Assembly: GCF_900107625.1 (NCBI RefSeq)
Contig: NZ_FNQK01000004.1
Coordinates: 124,001-188,000, forward strand
Source: Bizionia paragorgiae
GTDB lineage: Bacteria > Bacteroidota > Bacteroidia > Flavobacteriales > Flavobacteriaceae
Length of the DNA stretch: 64,000 bases
Direction: 5' to 3'
The notes below the pieces were generated by a model. That model was given only the letters and a program-made list of their open reading frames with translations. It was not told the origin of the DNA and did not search any database. This document shows, in pieces, positions 53,358 through 63,132 of this stretch (within the stretch, counting starts at the first letter, position 1; every line of letters begins with the position of its first letter). A program made the translations under genes and the position numbers.

Positions 53358-54405
53358 TTATTTAACGTATTGTATACTTTGTGCGGCCTCTTCATTCTGA
53401 CTGTCGAAAAACCCCTGTTCATTCATCCATTTATCACTATATACTTTACTCATATAACGCGAACCATGATCGGGGAATATTACAACAACGACATCGCTAT
53501 CTTTAAATTCACCTGCTTCATTAAGCTGTTTTACTGCTTGCATTGCTGCTCCAGAAGTATAGCCTACAAAAAGCCCTTCTGTTTTTGCAATCTCACGAGC
53601 TGTGTGCGCACTAGCCTCATCTGTAACTTTAACAAAAGAGTCAATAAGATCAAAATCGGTTGCTGTAGGAATTAAATTTTTACCTAAACCTTCAATACGG
53701 TAAGGGTAAATTTCATTTTCGTCAAACTCTCGTGTTTCGTGGTATTTTTTTAATACTGAACCATAAGCATCAACCCCAATTACTTTTACATTAGGATTTT
53801 GTTCTTTTAAATACTTTGCCGTTCCAGAAATTGTTCCTCCTGTTCCACTACAAGCTACTAAATACTAAATGAGTGATTTTACCATTCGTTTGCTCCCAGA
53901 TTTCCGGACCAGTAGATTGGTAGTGTGCATCACCATTTAAGGTATTAAAATACTGATTAATATATACCGAACCTTCTATTTCTTCGTGTAAACGCTGAGC
54001 AACTTTGTAATATGACCTCGGGTCATCGGCAGCTACATTTGCTGGGCAAACATAAACTTTAGCTCCCATGGTTTTAAGCATGTCGATTTTGTCTGGAGAC
54101 GATTTAGAGCTGACTGCTAAAATACAATCATAGCCTTTTAATACACTTACCATTGCGATACTAAATCCTGTATTTCCAGATGTCGTTTCTATAATGGTAT
54201 CACCAGGTTTTAAAATCCCTCGCTTTTCTGCTTGCTCAATAATATGTAAAGCAATTCTATCCTTAGCAGAGTGCCCCGGATTAAACGCTTCAACTTTAGC
54301 TAAAAAGCTACCTTTACAATCAGAAGTTATTTTTTTTAGTTTAATCAAAGGTGTATTCCCAATAAGGTCCAACACATTGTCATAAACATTTTTATTGTAG
54401 TCCAT
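53358..54405 (-). pseudogene. Cysteine-synthase-like gene (probable cysteate synthase), frameshifted by a 7-bp tandem duplication
   Basis: The first 181 codons encode a PLP fold: PLP Lys48 in 'NPGHSAKDR', phosphate loop 'TTSGNTG' at 74-80, and '[13 protein letters not shown]'. The frame then stops after 'THLVFSSL'. Reading resumes +1 as '[16 protein letters not shown]' through '[14 protein letters not shown]' to YVK*. The cause is visible: TTTAGTA occurs twice in tandem (53856-53862 and 53863-53869 on the plus strand). Removing one unit restores '[15 protein letters not shown]' and a 346-residue protein. It is beside the oxoamine synthase gene, so cysteate (from phosphoserine and sulfite) is its likely product. 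Confidence 0.85.
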
Positions 54406-54476
54406 AAATAAATTTTACCAGTTACTTTCAGTTAGATAAACGCAACTTAAACCCCGCAAAAATAAGCATTTTTTTT

Positions 54477-56546
54477 TTAATGGCTAATTCCTTCAAGATC
54501 TAATAAAAAAGCATACTCCAAAGCGACCTCTTTTAAACTCTCAAAACGCCCTGATGCTCCCCCGTGACCGGCATCCATATCAATATGGAAAAGCAATTTA
54601 TTGCTATCCGTTTTTAACTCTCTTAATTTTGCTACCCATTTTGCTGGCTCCCAATATTGCACCTGTGAATCGTGCAATCCTGTTGTGACCAACATATTAG
54701 GATAGGCTTTTGCCTCTACATTATCATATGGAGAATACGATTTAATATAATCGTAATACGCTTTGTCATTGGGATTCCCCCATTCGTCATACTCGCCTGT
54801 CGTTAAAGGAATTTCGTCGTCTAACATCGTAGTCACAACATCTACGAAAGGCACTGCTGCAATTACCCCATTATACAATTCTGGTTTACTATTAATTATC
54901 GCTCCCATTAGTAAGCCACCAGCGCTGCCTCCCATAGCATACAAATGCTCGGGAGAAGTGTATTTTTCTTCAATTAAATACTCTGAACAATCTATAAAAT
55001 CGGTAAACGTATTTTTCTTAGTCAGTAACTTTCCATCTTCATACCAATTTCTCCCTAAGTATTCTCCTCCTCTAATATGAGCTATCACATAAATAAACCC
55101 GCGATCTAATAAGCTTAATCGGATAGTAGAAAAGTAAGGGTCTATAGTAGAACCGTACGAGCCATAGGCATATTGCAACAAGGGATTGCTACCATCTAAA
55201 ACCAAGCCTTTTTTATACACTATAGACATCGGTATTTTCACGCCATCTCTAGCTGTTGCCCATACCCGTTTAGATTCGTAATTATTTTTATCGAAGCTAT
55301 CCCCTAGCACCTCTTGTTCTTTTTGAACAATTTCTTGACGTGTTAAAAAATTATAGTCAATAACAGAATTGGGATGCGTTAACGAATTGTAGCTGTATCG
55401 CAAAAACGTATTATCAAAATCCGGGTTATTGCCAATGCTTGCCGTATACGTTTCGTTGTTAAAAGGCAAATAATAATCCTCTTCCCCATTCCAACTTATA
55501 ATACGAATTTGATTTAAACCATTTTCGCGTTCATTGACCACAAGGTGACTTCTAAATATCTCAATATCTTCTAACAACATATGATCGCGATGTGGCAATA
55601 CATCTTCCCAATGTTCTTGAGACGTCTGCGTTTCTAATGTTTTTTGCAATTTAAAGTTGGTGGCATTATCCTTATTCGTAAGAATATAAAAACTGTCATT
55701 ATAATGTGCGATAGAATACTCTAACTCACGTTCTCGCTCAGAAAATATTTTAAAATCTTCATCTGGAGTATCCGCATTTAAAATTCTATATTCTGAAGTC
55801 AGCGTACTTGAAGATCCAATAATTAAATACTTCTTAGATTTAGACTTGTAAATAAACGTGTTAAATGTATCGTCTTCTTCCTTATATATTAAGGTGTCTA
55901 GTGATGCATCGGTATACAGTTTATGCTTATAAATGGTATCCGAACGCAAAGTAACTTCATCTTTTTTACTGTAAAACAAGGTTTTATTATCATTAGCCCA
56001 AGTAGAGCTACCGGTTGTGTTTTCTATTTTATCAGAAAACACTTCTCCCGTAACCAAGTTTTTAATTTGTAAGGTATATTGCCTTCTACTTACCGTATCT
56101 ACCGAAAAGCTTGCCATGGTATTATCGGGACTTATAGAAATCCCTCCTAATTTAAAGTAAGCGAATCCTTTAGCCATTTCATTACAATCAAAAAGAATTT
56201 CATCGTCAGCATCTAAATTCTCCTTTTTACGCAAATAAACAGGGTAATCTTTCCCCTTTTCGTAACGTGTTATATACCAATAGCCGTTAAACTTGTAGGG
56301 CACTGATGTATCATCTTCTTTAATACGCGCTTTCATCTCTTCAAACAAATCAGTTTGAAACGCCTCGGTATGTTTTAAAACAGCTTTTGTATATGCGTTT
56401 TCATCTTCTAAATACTTTATAACCGCTGGATCTTCACGATCATTTAACCAAAAATAATTATCTATTCTAACATCGTCATGTATCTCTAGTGACTTTGGAA
56501 TTTTATTGGCAATTGGTGGTTGCAATGTTGCTATTTTAGTGCTCAT
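54477..56546 (-). CDS. Oligopeptidase B-like serine peptidase (S9 family)
   Basis: The 689-residue cytoplasmic peptidase starts at ATG 56546 (MSTKIATLQPPIANKIPKSLEI). A TTG 24 bp upstream in frame is not preferred. A seven-bladed propeller domain fills about 70-410, and the alpha/beta hydrolase domain carries Ser in 'YAMGGSAGGLLMGA', Asp in 'HDSQV' and His in 'DAGHGG'. It cleaves peptides after basic residues in known members. It stands alone on the minus strand, downstream of the YbaB gene's divergent promoter region. Confidence 0.93.
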   Translation of the reverse strand: MSTKIATLQPPIANKIPKSLEIHDDVRIDNYFWLNDREDPAVIKYLEDENAYTKAVLKHTEAFQTDLFEEMKARIKEDDTSVPYKFNGYWYITRYEKGKDYPVYLRKKENLDADDEILFDCNEMAKGFAYFKLGGISISPDNTMASFSVDTVSRRQYTLQIKNLVTGEVFSDKIENTTGSSTWANDNKTLFYSKKDEVTLRSDTIYKHKLYTDASLDTLIYKEEDDTFNTFIYKSKSKKYLIIGSSSTLTSEYRILNADTPDEDFKIFSERERELEYSIAHYNDSFYILTNKDNATNFKLQKTLETQTSQEHWEDVLPHRDHMLLEDIEIFRSHLVVNERENGLNQIRIISWNGEEDYYLPFNNETYTASIGNNPDFDNTFLRYSYNSLTHPNSVIDYNFLTRQEIVQKEQEVLGDSFDKNNYESKRVWATARDGVKIPMSIVYKKGLVLDGSNPLLQYAYGSYGSTIDPYFSTIRLSLLDRGFIYVIAHIRGGEYLGRNWYEDGKLLTKKNTFTDFIDCSEYLIEEKYTSPEHLYAMGGSAGGLLMGAIINSKPELYNGVIAAVPFVDVVTTMLDDEIPLTTGEYDEWGNPNDKAYYDYIKSYSPYDNVEAKAYPNMLVTTGLHDSQVQYWEPAKWVAKLRELKTDSNKLLFHIDMDAGHGGASGRFESLKEVALEYAFLLDLEGISH

Positions 56547-56683
56547 AAATTTATAATTCAGTGGCTGCAAAAATAAAACTTCTTAACAAGAATAACAGTT
56601 CATTTCCGATATATCTCTAGTTTCTATTTTAATACAATTGTATTTTTTATTTTTGCTTTCTAATAACTTTAAAATCTAAAATT

Positions 56684-57010
56684 ATGTTTGGTGATATTAT
56701 GGGAATGATGGGTAAATTAAAAGAAACCCAACAAAAAGTTGAAGAAACAAAAACACGTTTAAATACGGTGTTAGTAGACGAACAGAGTAGCGACGGTTTA
56801 TTAAAAGTAACGCTTACGGCAAACCGAACAATAAAGTCAATTACTGTCGATGATGCCCTACTTGAAGATAAAGAGCAATTAGAAGACTACTTAGTGCTGA
56901 CATTAAACAAAGCTATAGAAAAAGCCAGTGCTATAAATGAAGCTGAGCTTGCTGCTGTAGCCAAAGATGGTATGCCAAATATACCGGGAATGGACGGACT
57001 TTTTAAATAA
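56684..57010 (+). CDS. YbaB/EbfC nucleoid-associated protein
   Basis: The 108-residue DNA-binding protein has '[23 protein letters not shown]' as its first helix and '[23 protein letters not shown]' as the central sheet, the YbaB arrangement. It ends in '[13 protein letters not shown]'. The family coats DNA as dimers. recR, its usual neighbour in other phyla, is not present. A -7 box TATTTTTG is at 56648-56655. A perfect terminator follows 31 nt after the stop. Confidence 0.93.
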   Translation: MFGDIMGMMGKLKETQQKVEETKTRLNTVLVDEQSSDGLLKVTLTANRTIKSITVDDALLEDKEQLEDYLVLTLNKAIEKASAINEAELAAVAKDGMPNIPGMDGLFK

Positions 57011-57041
57011 AATTAAGCACAACTCCATTTGGAAAAATAAT

Positions 57042-57071
57042 AAAAAAGGAAGTCGTACGACTTCCTTTTTT
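57042..57071. terminator. Bidirectional terminator
   Basis: A 30-bp perfect palindrome (15-bp arms) has A6 and T6 ends. It is between the YbaB gene and the minus-strand threonine aldolase gene. Confidence 0.9.
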
Positions 57072-57096
57072 AATGTGCAAAATTTAGAAAACGCTT

Positions 57097-58116
57097 TTAT
57101 AAACGCTTTAGAAGGTCTAAAAAATAAGCGTGTTGCTCATGAGTATAATCTAAATGGGTAACCATTCGCAATTTCCCCTTACCCATAGCGCTTATTCGAA
57201 TCGTATGCTTGTTTAACGCTTGCATAAACTTCTGCTCCTCGATTTCATTTTCCAAACTAAAAATCACAATATTAGTTTCTACCTGCTCTACGTGACTAAC
57301 TGCAGACATGCCTCTTAAAACGGCTGCTATTTCTTTTGCCTTTTTATGATCTTCGAGTAAGCGTTCTATATTATTATCTAAAGCATATAACCCAGCAGCA
57401 GCCAAATACCCTATTTGTCGCATTCCGCCACCAAGAATTTTTCTGATTCTAATGGCATTTTCCATTAATGCTTCATCTCCCACCAACACCGAACCAACGG
57501 GGCATCCTAATCCTTTGCTAAAACACACCGATATGGTATCAAAAACACCACCGTAATCCGATGCCGTTTCCTTGGTTTCTGCTAAAGCATTCCATAGCCG
57601 TGCACCATCTAAATGCAATCCTAAATTATGCGTATTACAAACCTCTCGTATGTTACGTATCTCATTAAAATCCCAACACGCCCCACCACCTTTGTTAGTC
57701 GTATTTTCTATAGCCACCAGTCGGGTTAACGGACTGTGGTAAAAATCTGGTGGGTTAATAGCGTCTTCCACCTGTTGCGCCGTAAACATCCCGCGGTGAC
57801 CGTCTAACAAGTTGCAAGACACACCGCTATTAAACGAAGCGCCACCACCTTCATAATTATAAATGTGTGCATATTTATCGCAAATAACCTGATCGCCAGG
57901 GTTAGTATGTAATTTTATAGCTGTTTGATTCGCCATCGTACCACTAGGAAAAAAAACGGCTTTTGACTTACCAAATAGGGCCGCCACTCTAGATTCCAAT
58001 GCATTAACGGTTTCGTCTTCGGCATAAACATCGTCGCCTACTTGAGCCTGCATCATAGCTTCTAACATCGCTTTCGACGGCTTAGTAACGGTATCACTTC
58101 TTAAATCTATAATCAT
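57097..58116 (-). CDS. ltaE: Low-specificity L-threonine aldolase
   Basis: This PLP enzyme splits threonine and allo-threonine to glycine and acetaldehyde. The protein is 339 residues. It opens 'IIDLRSDTVTKPS', then 'GDDVYAEDETVNALE', 'HLDGARLWNA' and PLP Lys in 'SVCFSKGLGCPVGSV'. These are the full set for the GLY1/LtaE family. It stands between the YbaB gene and prfB, divergent from prfB. Confidence 0.93.
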   Translation of the reverse strand: MIIDLRSDTVTKPSKAMLEAMMQAQVGDDVYAEDETVNALESRVAALFGKSKAVFFPSGTMANQTAIKLHTNPGDQVICDKYAHIYNYEGGGASFNSGVSCNLLDGHRGMFTAQQVEDAINPPDFYHSPLTRLVAIENTTNKGGGACWDFNEIRNIREVCNTHNLGLHLDGARLWNALAETKETASDYGGVFDTISVCFSKGLGCPVGSVLVGDEALMENAIRIRKILGGGMRQIGYLAAAGLYALDNNIERLLEDHKKAKEIAAVLRGMSAVSHVEQVETNIVIFSLENEIEEQKFMQALNKHTIRISAMGKGKLRMVTHLDYTHEQHAYFLDLLKRL

Positions 58117-58209
58117 TATTAAATATTTAGAGTATAAAATTATAAAATAACTGGGTAAATATTTTAGGTTAAGACTTATAATTCTAATTTTGTTTAAAAC
58201 AAAAACACC

Positions 58210-59320
58210 ATGATTACATCAGATCAAATTAAAGATCTTTCAAACCGCCTTACCGCGCTAAGGCAATATCTTTGACATAGATGCCAAACTAATTGAGATT
58301 AACAACGAGGAAGAGCAAACATTCGACCCTGATTTTTGGAACGACTCCAAGGCTGCTGAAATTATTATGAAATCTCTTCGAACCAAAAAACAATGGGTTC
58401 AAGATTATAATACGTCTAAAAGCTTAGTCGAAGACCTAGAAGTGCTTTACGATTTTTACAAAGAAGATGAAGCGACTTTAAAGGAGGTAGAAGATAAATT
58501 CGAGCAAGCCCAAACCGTAATCGAAGATTTAGAGTTTAAAAATATGCTTTCTGAAGAAGGCGATAGTTTAAGTGCTGTGCTTCAAATTACCGCCGGTGCC
58601 GGTGGTACCGAAAGCTGTGATTGGGCACAAATGCTTATGCGTATGTACTTAATGTACGCCGAGAAAAACGGTTTTAAAGTAAAAGAGTTAAACTTTCAAG
58701 AAGGTGATGTTGCCGGTATAAAAACGGTGACTCTAGAGATTGAAGGTGATTATGCTTTTGGCTGGTTAAAAGGAGAAAATGGCGTACACCGTTTGGTTCG
58801 TATTTCACCTTTTGATAGTAACGCAAAACGCCATACGAGTTTCGCTTCAGTTTATGTCTACCCTTTAGTAGATGATACCATAGAAATTGAAATCAATCCT
58901 GCCGATATTGAAATCACCACCGCCCGCTCAAGTGGTGCTGGAGGACAAAACGTTAATAAGGTAGAAACTAAAGTACAGCTTACCCATAAACCCTCAGGGA
59001 TTATGATTTCATGTAGTGAAACGCGTTCACAACACGATAACAGGTCTCGGGCGCTTCAAATGTTAAAATCGCAACTTTATGAAATAGAGCTTCAAAAACA
59101 ACTGGCTCAACGTGATGATATTGAAGCCGGAAAAATGAAAATCGAATGGGGAAGCCAAATTAGAAACTATGTTATGCATCCTTATAAATTAGTAAAAGAT
59201 GTAAGAACAGCACACGAAACAGGAAATGTAGATGCAGTTATGGACGGAGAGATTACTCCCTTTCTAAAAGCTTATCTCATGATGATGGGACAGCAAGAGT
59301 CAGAAACTAACAACTTGTAA
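58210..59320 (+). CDS. prfB: Peptide chain release factor 2, programmed +1 frameshift
   Basis: RF2 ends translation at UGA and UAA. Reading starts at ATG 58210, runs 21 codons to CTT (58270-58272), meets TGA (58273-58275), and continues after a +1 shift at GAC 58274. The joined product is 369 residues. RF2 hallmarks are the SPF recognition tripeptide in 'RISPFDSNA' and GGQ in '[13 protein letters not shown]'. The slip site CTT TGA C is canonical. The internal Shine-Dalgarno stimulator is only AAGG (58260-58263), weaker and farther away than the AGGGGG of E. coli. The frame from 58367 alone would be a truncation artefact. Confidence 0.96.
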
Positions 59321-59346
59321 GAAGTCAAACTATAATTATAAAAACG

Positions 59347-59688
59347 ATGATAAAAATATACCATAATCCTAGATGTAGTAAGTCTAGACAAGGCGTAGAA
59401 CTATTAGAGCAATCTGGAAAAGATTTTGAAATTATAAAATATTTAGACACGGTTCCTACCGAGAGTGAACTAAAGTCAATTATTGATTTATTAAACATTT
59501 CACCACTAGAGCTTGTCAGAAAAAACGAAGCGGCTTGGAAAGAAAACTTTAAAGGTAAGACCTTAACGGATAGTGAAATAATCACTGCTATGGTTACACA
59601 TCCTAAACTTATAGAACGTCCTATTGTAATAAACGGTAAAAAGGCGGTTATAGGAAGACCTCCAAGTGATATCGGTACAATTATATAA
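59347..59688 (+). CDS. arsC: ArsC-family glutaredoxin-like protein (arsenate reductase type)
   Basis: The 113-residue protein has a thioredoxin-like fold with Cys10 in 'YHNPRCSKSRQ', the ArsC active-site motif, and 'ERPIVINGKKAVIGRP' as the conserved Arg region. ArsC reduces arsenate using glutathione or glutaredoxin. No other arsenic gene is nearby, so a Spx/YffB-like redox role is also possible. It is 26 bp after prfB in the same direction and has its own terminator. Confidence 0.85.
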   Translation: MIKIYHNPRCSKSRQGVELLEQSGKDFEIIKYLDTVPTESELKSIIDLLNISPLELVRKNEAAWKENFKGKTLTDSEIITAMVTHPKLIERPIVINGKKAVIGRPPSDIGTII

Positions 59689-59692
59689 GTTA

Positions 59693-59731
59693 AAAAAAGC
59701 TGTAAAACCCAAGGTGTTTTACAGCTTTTTT
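59693..59731 (+). terminator. Terminator after arsC
   Basis: Perfect 16-bp arms (59693-59708 with 59716-59731) have a 7-nt loop and a T6 tail. It is 4 nt beyond the stop codon. Confidence 0.9.
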
Positions 59732-59821
59732 CTTTTAACAAACTTTTAACCAAACACGATTAAACCAACCACTACTTTTGTTGTCCAATGGACTAAACCT
59801 ATTAAAAACGAAACAAAAGTA

Positions 59822-62284
59822 ATGCAGAAATTTATTTTATCCTTTATTTTTATTGCCCTCGTTGCAACAACGAGTTGGGCACAAAAATCAAGTAAGAACG
59901 AAGTTATTGTCTCAGGTAAAATTCTTGATAAAGACACAAAAACACCTTTAGAATACGCTACTGTAGTATTAAGAAGCAACATTCCTGGTAAACTTGCTAC
60001 TGGTGGAATCACCAACGAAAATGGAGAGTTTAGTTTCCCAGCAGAAACAGGAAGTTACACCATTTCTTTTGAGTATATCGGGTTTAAGACAAAAACTGAA
60101 ATAGAACAAAACATTACTAAAGACATTAATTTAGGAATCACCTATTTATCTGAAGATGCACAGGCATTGGACGAGGTTGAAATTATTGCTGAAAAAACAA
60201 CAGTAGAAATAAAACTTGACAAAAAGATTTATAACGTAGGTAAAGATTTAACTGTGCGTGGTGGTACTGTTAGTGATGTACTAGATAACGTCCCTTCAGT
60301 TTCTGTAGATGTTGAAGGTAATGTTGCCTTAAGAGGAAACGAAAACGTACGTATCCTTATTAATGGAAAGCCTTCAGGCTTAGTAGGATTAAACTCTTCG
60401 GAAGCCTTACGTCAATTACCTGCAGAGTCTATTGAACGCGTTGAAGTAATTACATCACCATCGGCACGTTACGATGCAGAAGGAACTGGGGGAATCTTAA
60501 ACATTATATTAAGACGTAGTAAATTACAAGGGTTAAACGGTGCTATTACAGCAAATGCAGGATACTCACCGGCAGCGGGAATTTCTGGAAATATAAACTA
60601 CAGAACAGGTAATGTAAACATATTTAATACTACTGGATACAGTTACCGTGAAGTCCCAGGACAATCGTCAACGTCTAACCGTTATTACAATCAAGACTTT
60701 GATGATAATGGTATTTTAATTGCCGATAATCCAGATACCTTTTTAGATGAAACGAGCGAATACGACCGTGTTCGTAAAGGCTTTAACACCAACTTTGGAG
60801 TAGAATGGTATATTGATGATTCAGCTTCATTAACAACATCTGTTTTTTATAGAGATAGTGACAATGAAAGCAATACTACAAATATCGTAGAGCGTTTTGA
60901 CTCGAATCGTCATTTACTATCTACAAACTTACGTTTAGATCCAGAGTTAGAAGACGACAAAACCATTCAATATTCTTTAAACTTTGACAAGCAATTTGAT
61001 CAAAGCGGTCATAAATTAACTTTCGATTTTCAATATGAGGATTCTCAAGAGAATGAAAACTCTTTAGTTAATAGCAATGGTATTATTTCTGAGCGCGTGG
61101 ATAATATAGAAGATCAACAACGCATCCTATTACAATCGGATTATGTATTACCAATTGGAGAGAAATCTCAATTCGAATTAGGATACCGCGGTAACTTTAA
61201 TAACACAACAACAGACTATACAGTAGCGTTATTAGATAGTGATACTAACCTATTTGTAAATAGCACGGACTTAACAAACGTGTTTAAATACAGAGAATAT
61301 TTAACGGCTGTTTACTCACAATTTGGTAGTAAAATTGGTAAATTCTCTTATTTATTAGGTTTACGTTTAGAGAACACACAGATTACTTTAGACCAACCAA
61401 CAAGTGGCGATTTCAGCAAGAAAAATTATACTGGCTTATTCCCTACTGTTAACTTAAGCTATGAGTTAAATGAAAAAGAAAATGTAACTTTAGCCTATAA
61501 CAGACGATTAAGAAGACCGCGTTCATTTTTCTTAAACCCATTCCCTTCGCGTTCAAGTCTAACTAATGTATTTCAAGGTAATCCTGATTTAGATCCAAGT
61601 TATTCTGGTCAATTTGATTTAGGATATGTAAATCGATTTGGAAAATTCACATTCGACACTTCTGTTTATTTTGCTCATGCAACCGATGTCTTTAACTTTG
61701 TAAGTTACGATTCTGGTAAAACGGTTTTAATTGATGGTGAACATGTAGCTGTTATTAATCGTGGTCCTATTAACTTATCTACAGAAGATCGTATAGGTTT
61801 TGAATTTACTCTAGGATATCGCGCATCGAAAAAATGGAATATCAATGGTAACTTTAACTTTTTCCAAAATGAAACAGAAGGTGTTACGCCAAACGGATTG
61901 GATTTAGGAAATAAAAGTACAAGCTGGTTTGCACGAATTAATAATAAATACACGCTACCTGCAGGAATTGATTCACAAGTGCAATTATTTTATAGAGGCC
62001 CTAGTGAAGACGCTCAAAATAAAAGAGAAGGTTCATTTGCAACTAATTTAGCGTTCAGTAAGGACTTATTTAATGAAAGAGCTTCATTAGCATTTAATGT
62101 GAGTGATTTATTTAACAGTAGAAAACGAGTTCAATCTACAAGTACACCAACATTCTATGCGGATAGTGAATTCCAATGGAGAGAGCGTAGTTTTAACTTA
62201 TCGTTTACCTACCGATTTAATCAGCAGAAAAACAGACAACAACGTCAAAGAAACTCTGATGGTGGAGAAGAATTTGAAGGGTAG
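59822..62284 (+). CDS. TonB-dependent receptor-type outer-membrane protein (OMP_b-brl_3)
   Basis: The 820-residue protein has a signal peptide to TTSWAQ. A CarboxypepD_reg-like domain lies at about 27-115 ('VSGKILDKDTKTPLEYATVVLRS' split), then a plug domain ('GGTVSDVLDNVPSVSVDVEGNVALRGNENVRILINGKPSG', split), then a 22-strand-like barrel of the PF14905 type. No SusD partner is adjacent, so the substrate is unknown; peptide, metal or small-molecule uptake are options. The C-terminus ends in a Gln/Arg-rich tail. A terminator follows. Confidence 0.9.
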   Translation: MQKFILSFIFIALVATTSWAQKSSKNEVIVSGKILDKDTKTPLEYATVVLRSNIPGKLATGGITNENGEFSFPAETGSYTISFEYIGFKTKTEIEQNITKDINLGITYLSEDAQALDEVEIIAEKTTVEIKLDKKIYNVGKDLTVRGGTVSDVLDNVPSVSVDVEGNVALRGNENVRILINGKPSGLVGLNSSEALRQLPAESIERVEVITSPSARYDAEGTGGILNIILRRSKLQGLNGAITANAGYSPAAGISGNINYRTGNVNIFNTTGYSYREVPGQSSTSNRYYNQDFDDNGILIADNPDTFLDETSEYDRVRKGFNTNFGVEWYIDDSASLTTSVFYRDSDNESNTTNIVERFDSNRHLLSTNLRLDPELEDDKTIQYSLNFDKQFDQSGHKLTFDFQYEDSQENENSLVNSNGIISERVDNIEDQQRILLQSDYVLPIGEKSQFELGYRGNFNNTTTDYTVALLDSDTNLFVNSTDLTNVFKYREYLTAVYSQFGSKIGKFSYLLGLRLENTQITLDQPTSGDFSKKNYTGLFPTVNLSYELNEKENVTLAYNRRLRRPRSFFLNPFPSRSSLTNVFQGNPDLDPSYSGQFDLGYVNRFGKFTFDTSVYFAHATDVFNFVSYDSGKTVLIDGEHVAVINRGPINLSTEDRIGFEFTLGYRASKKWNINGNFNFFQNETEGVTPNGLDLGNKSTSWFARINNKYTLPAGIDSQVQLFYRGPSEDAQNKREGSFATNLAFSKDLFNERASLAFNVSDLFNSRKRVQSTSTPTFYADSEFQWRERSFNLSFTYRFNQQKNRQQRQRNSDGGEEFEG

Positions 62285-62343
62285 TCAACACACCAAAAAA
62301 GAGACTGTACTACATATAGTATAGATTCTTAACTATAAAAATT

Positions 62344-62378
62344 AAAGCCTGAACACAAATTAGTGTTCAGGCTTTTTT
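62344..62378 (+). terminator. Terminator of the TonB-dependent receptor gene
   Basis: A perfect 13-bp stem (62344-62356 with 62363-62375) is followed by T. It is 60 nt past the stop. The rest of the gap up to 62581 shows nothing else that I can support. Confidence 0.85.
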
Positions 62379-62581
62379 ATTTCCATAGGGTATAAAAGCT
62401 TATTTAGGCCGCTCCCCTTTTTCTGAAATCATCTTTATTTACATTCTTAAAGTGGATGAAAATGCTCCGTAAAGAATAGTCCTAGTCTTTAATGCAATTA
62501 CTAAAGCTTACTTATCTTGTAATGCACGCGAACACGTCATACCTGTAATGGCTAATGTCAATTAAGGTCTGTATAAGGCAT

Positions 62582-62617
62582 AAAAAAAAGGGAAACTATT
62601 ACGTTTCCCTTTTTTTT
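62582..62617 (-). terminator. Terminator of the 58-residue membrane gene
   Basis: A perfect 15-bp stem (62582-62596 with 62603-62617) with A8 and T8 ends lies 15 nt past the minus-strand stop. Confidence 0.85.
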
Positions 62618-62631
62618 ATATAATCTTTTAA

Positions 62632-62808
62632 CTAAGCGTTATCTTGCTTCGCTTTCTTTTCCTCTCTAATTTCTTTTAAACGTTCCATAATACTTCCACC
62701 AATCCAATAAGGAATAACAAAAGTCATTAAAAATACCATTAACCAAAACCCTATGGTTAAAATAGTTAAGAATGCTAAAAAGCCTAAATATTGGTCAAAT
62801 TCGAACAT
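62632..62808 (-). CDS. Small single-gene membrane protein
   Basis: The 58-residue protein reads MFEFDQYLGFLAFLTILTIG, then '...FWLMVFLMTFVIPYWIGGSI', then a charged tail 'MERLKEIREEKKAKQDNA'. It has one or two hydrophobic helices. I do not recognise a family. The frame, an own terminator 15 nt downstream, and the conserved-looking layout (hydrophobic core then charged helix) make it a likely real gene. Confidence 0.65.
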   Translation of the reverse strand: MFEFDQYLGFLAFLTILTIGFWLMVFLMTFVIPYWIGGSIMERLKEIREEKKAKQDNA

Positions 62809-63100
62809 AATTGATTGTGTCTTGTTTTATATATAACGCAAAGATAGGATAATCTACTTTTTTAAACAATACAAAGTTAATAATTATTAACAGGATTTGT
62901 TTATAACTCAAATTTAGCCGCCCTAAAACGACACAGAATTCAAAAGTAACACTCTACCTCATTATTAGATTTCTAATATTTAATCACCTCGAGATTCGTT
63001 ATTACCAAGTTAAGTATAAAAAGCCTTTCCTTTGGGGCAAAAAATCAGTGAATAGTGTTAAATATTCTATGTTTCTAAATAATAAATGCACTTTAAATTG

Positions 63101-63108
63101 TAAATTTG
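63101..63108 (+). promoter_or_regulatory. -7 box of fumC
   Basis: TAAATTTG matches TAnnTTTG. The predicted start near 63113 gives a leader of about 20 nt. A clear -33 box is not seen. The rest of 62809-63132 has no feature that I can support. Confidence 0.45.
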
Positions 63109-63132
63109 TGGGACTAAAACAAACCACAACTT

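Noticed and set aside
56967-57161. Frame running from the end of the YbaB gene through the terminator
   Set aside because: It crosses a perfect terminator and overlaps the threonine aldolase end; shadow frame.
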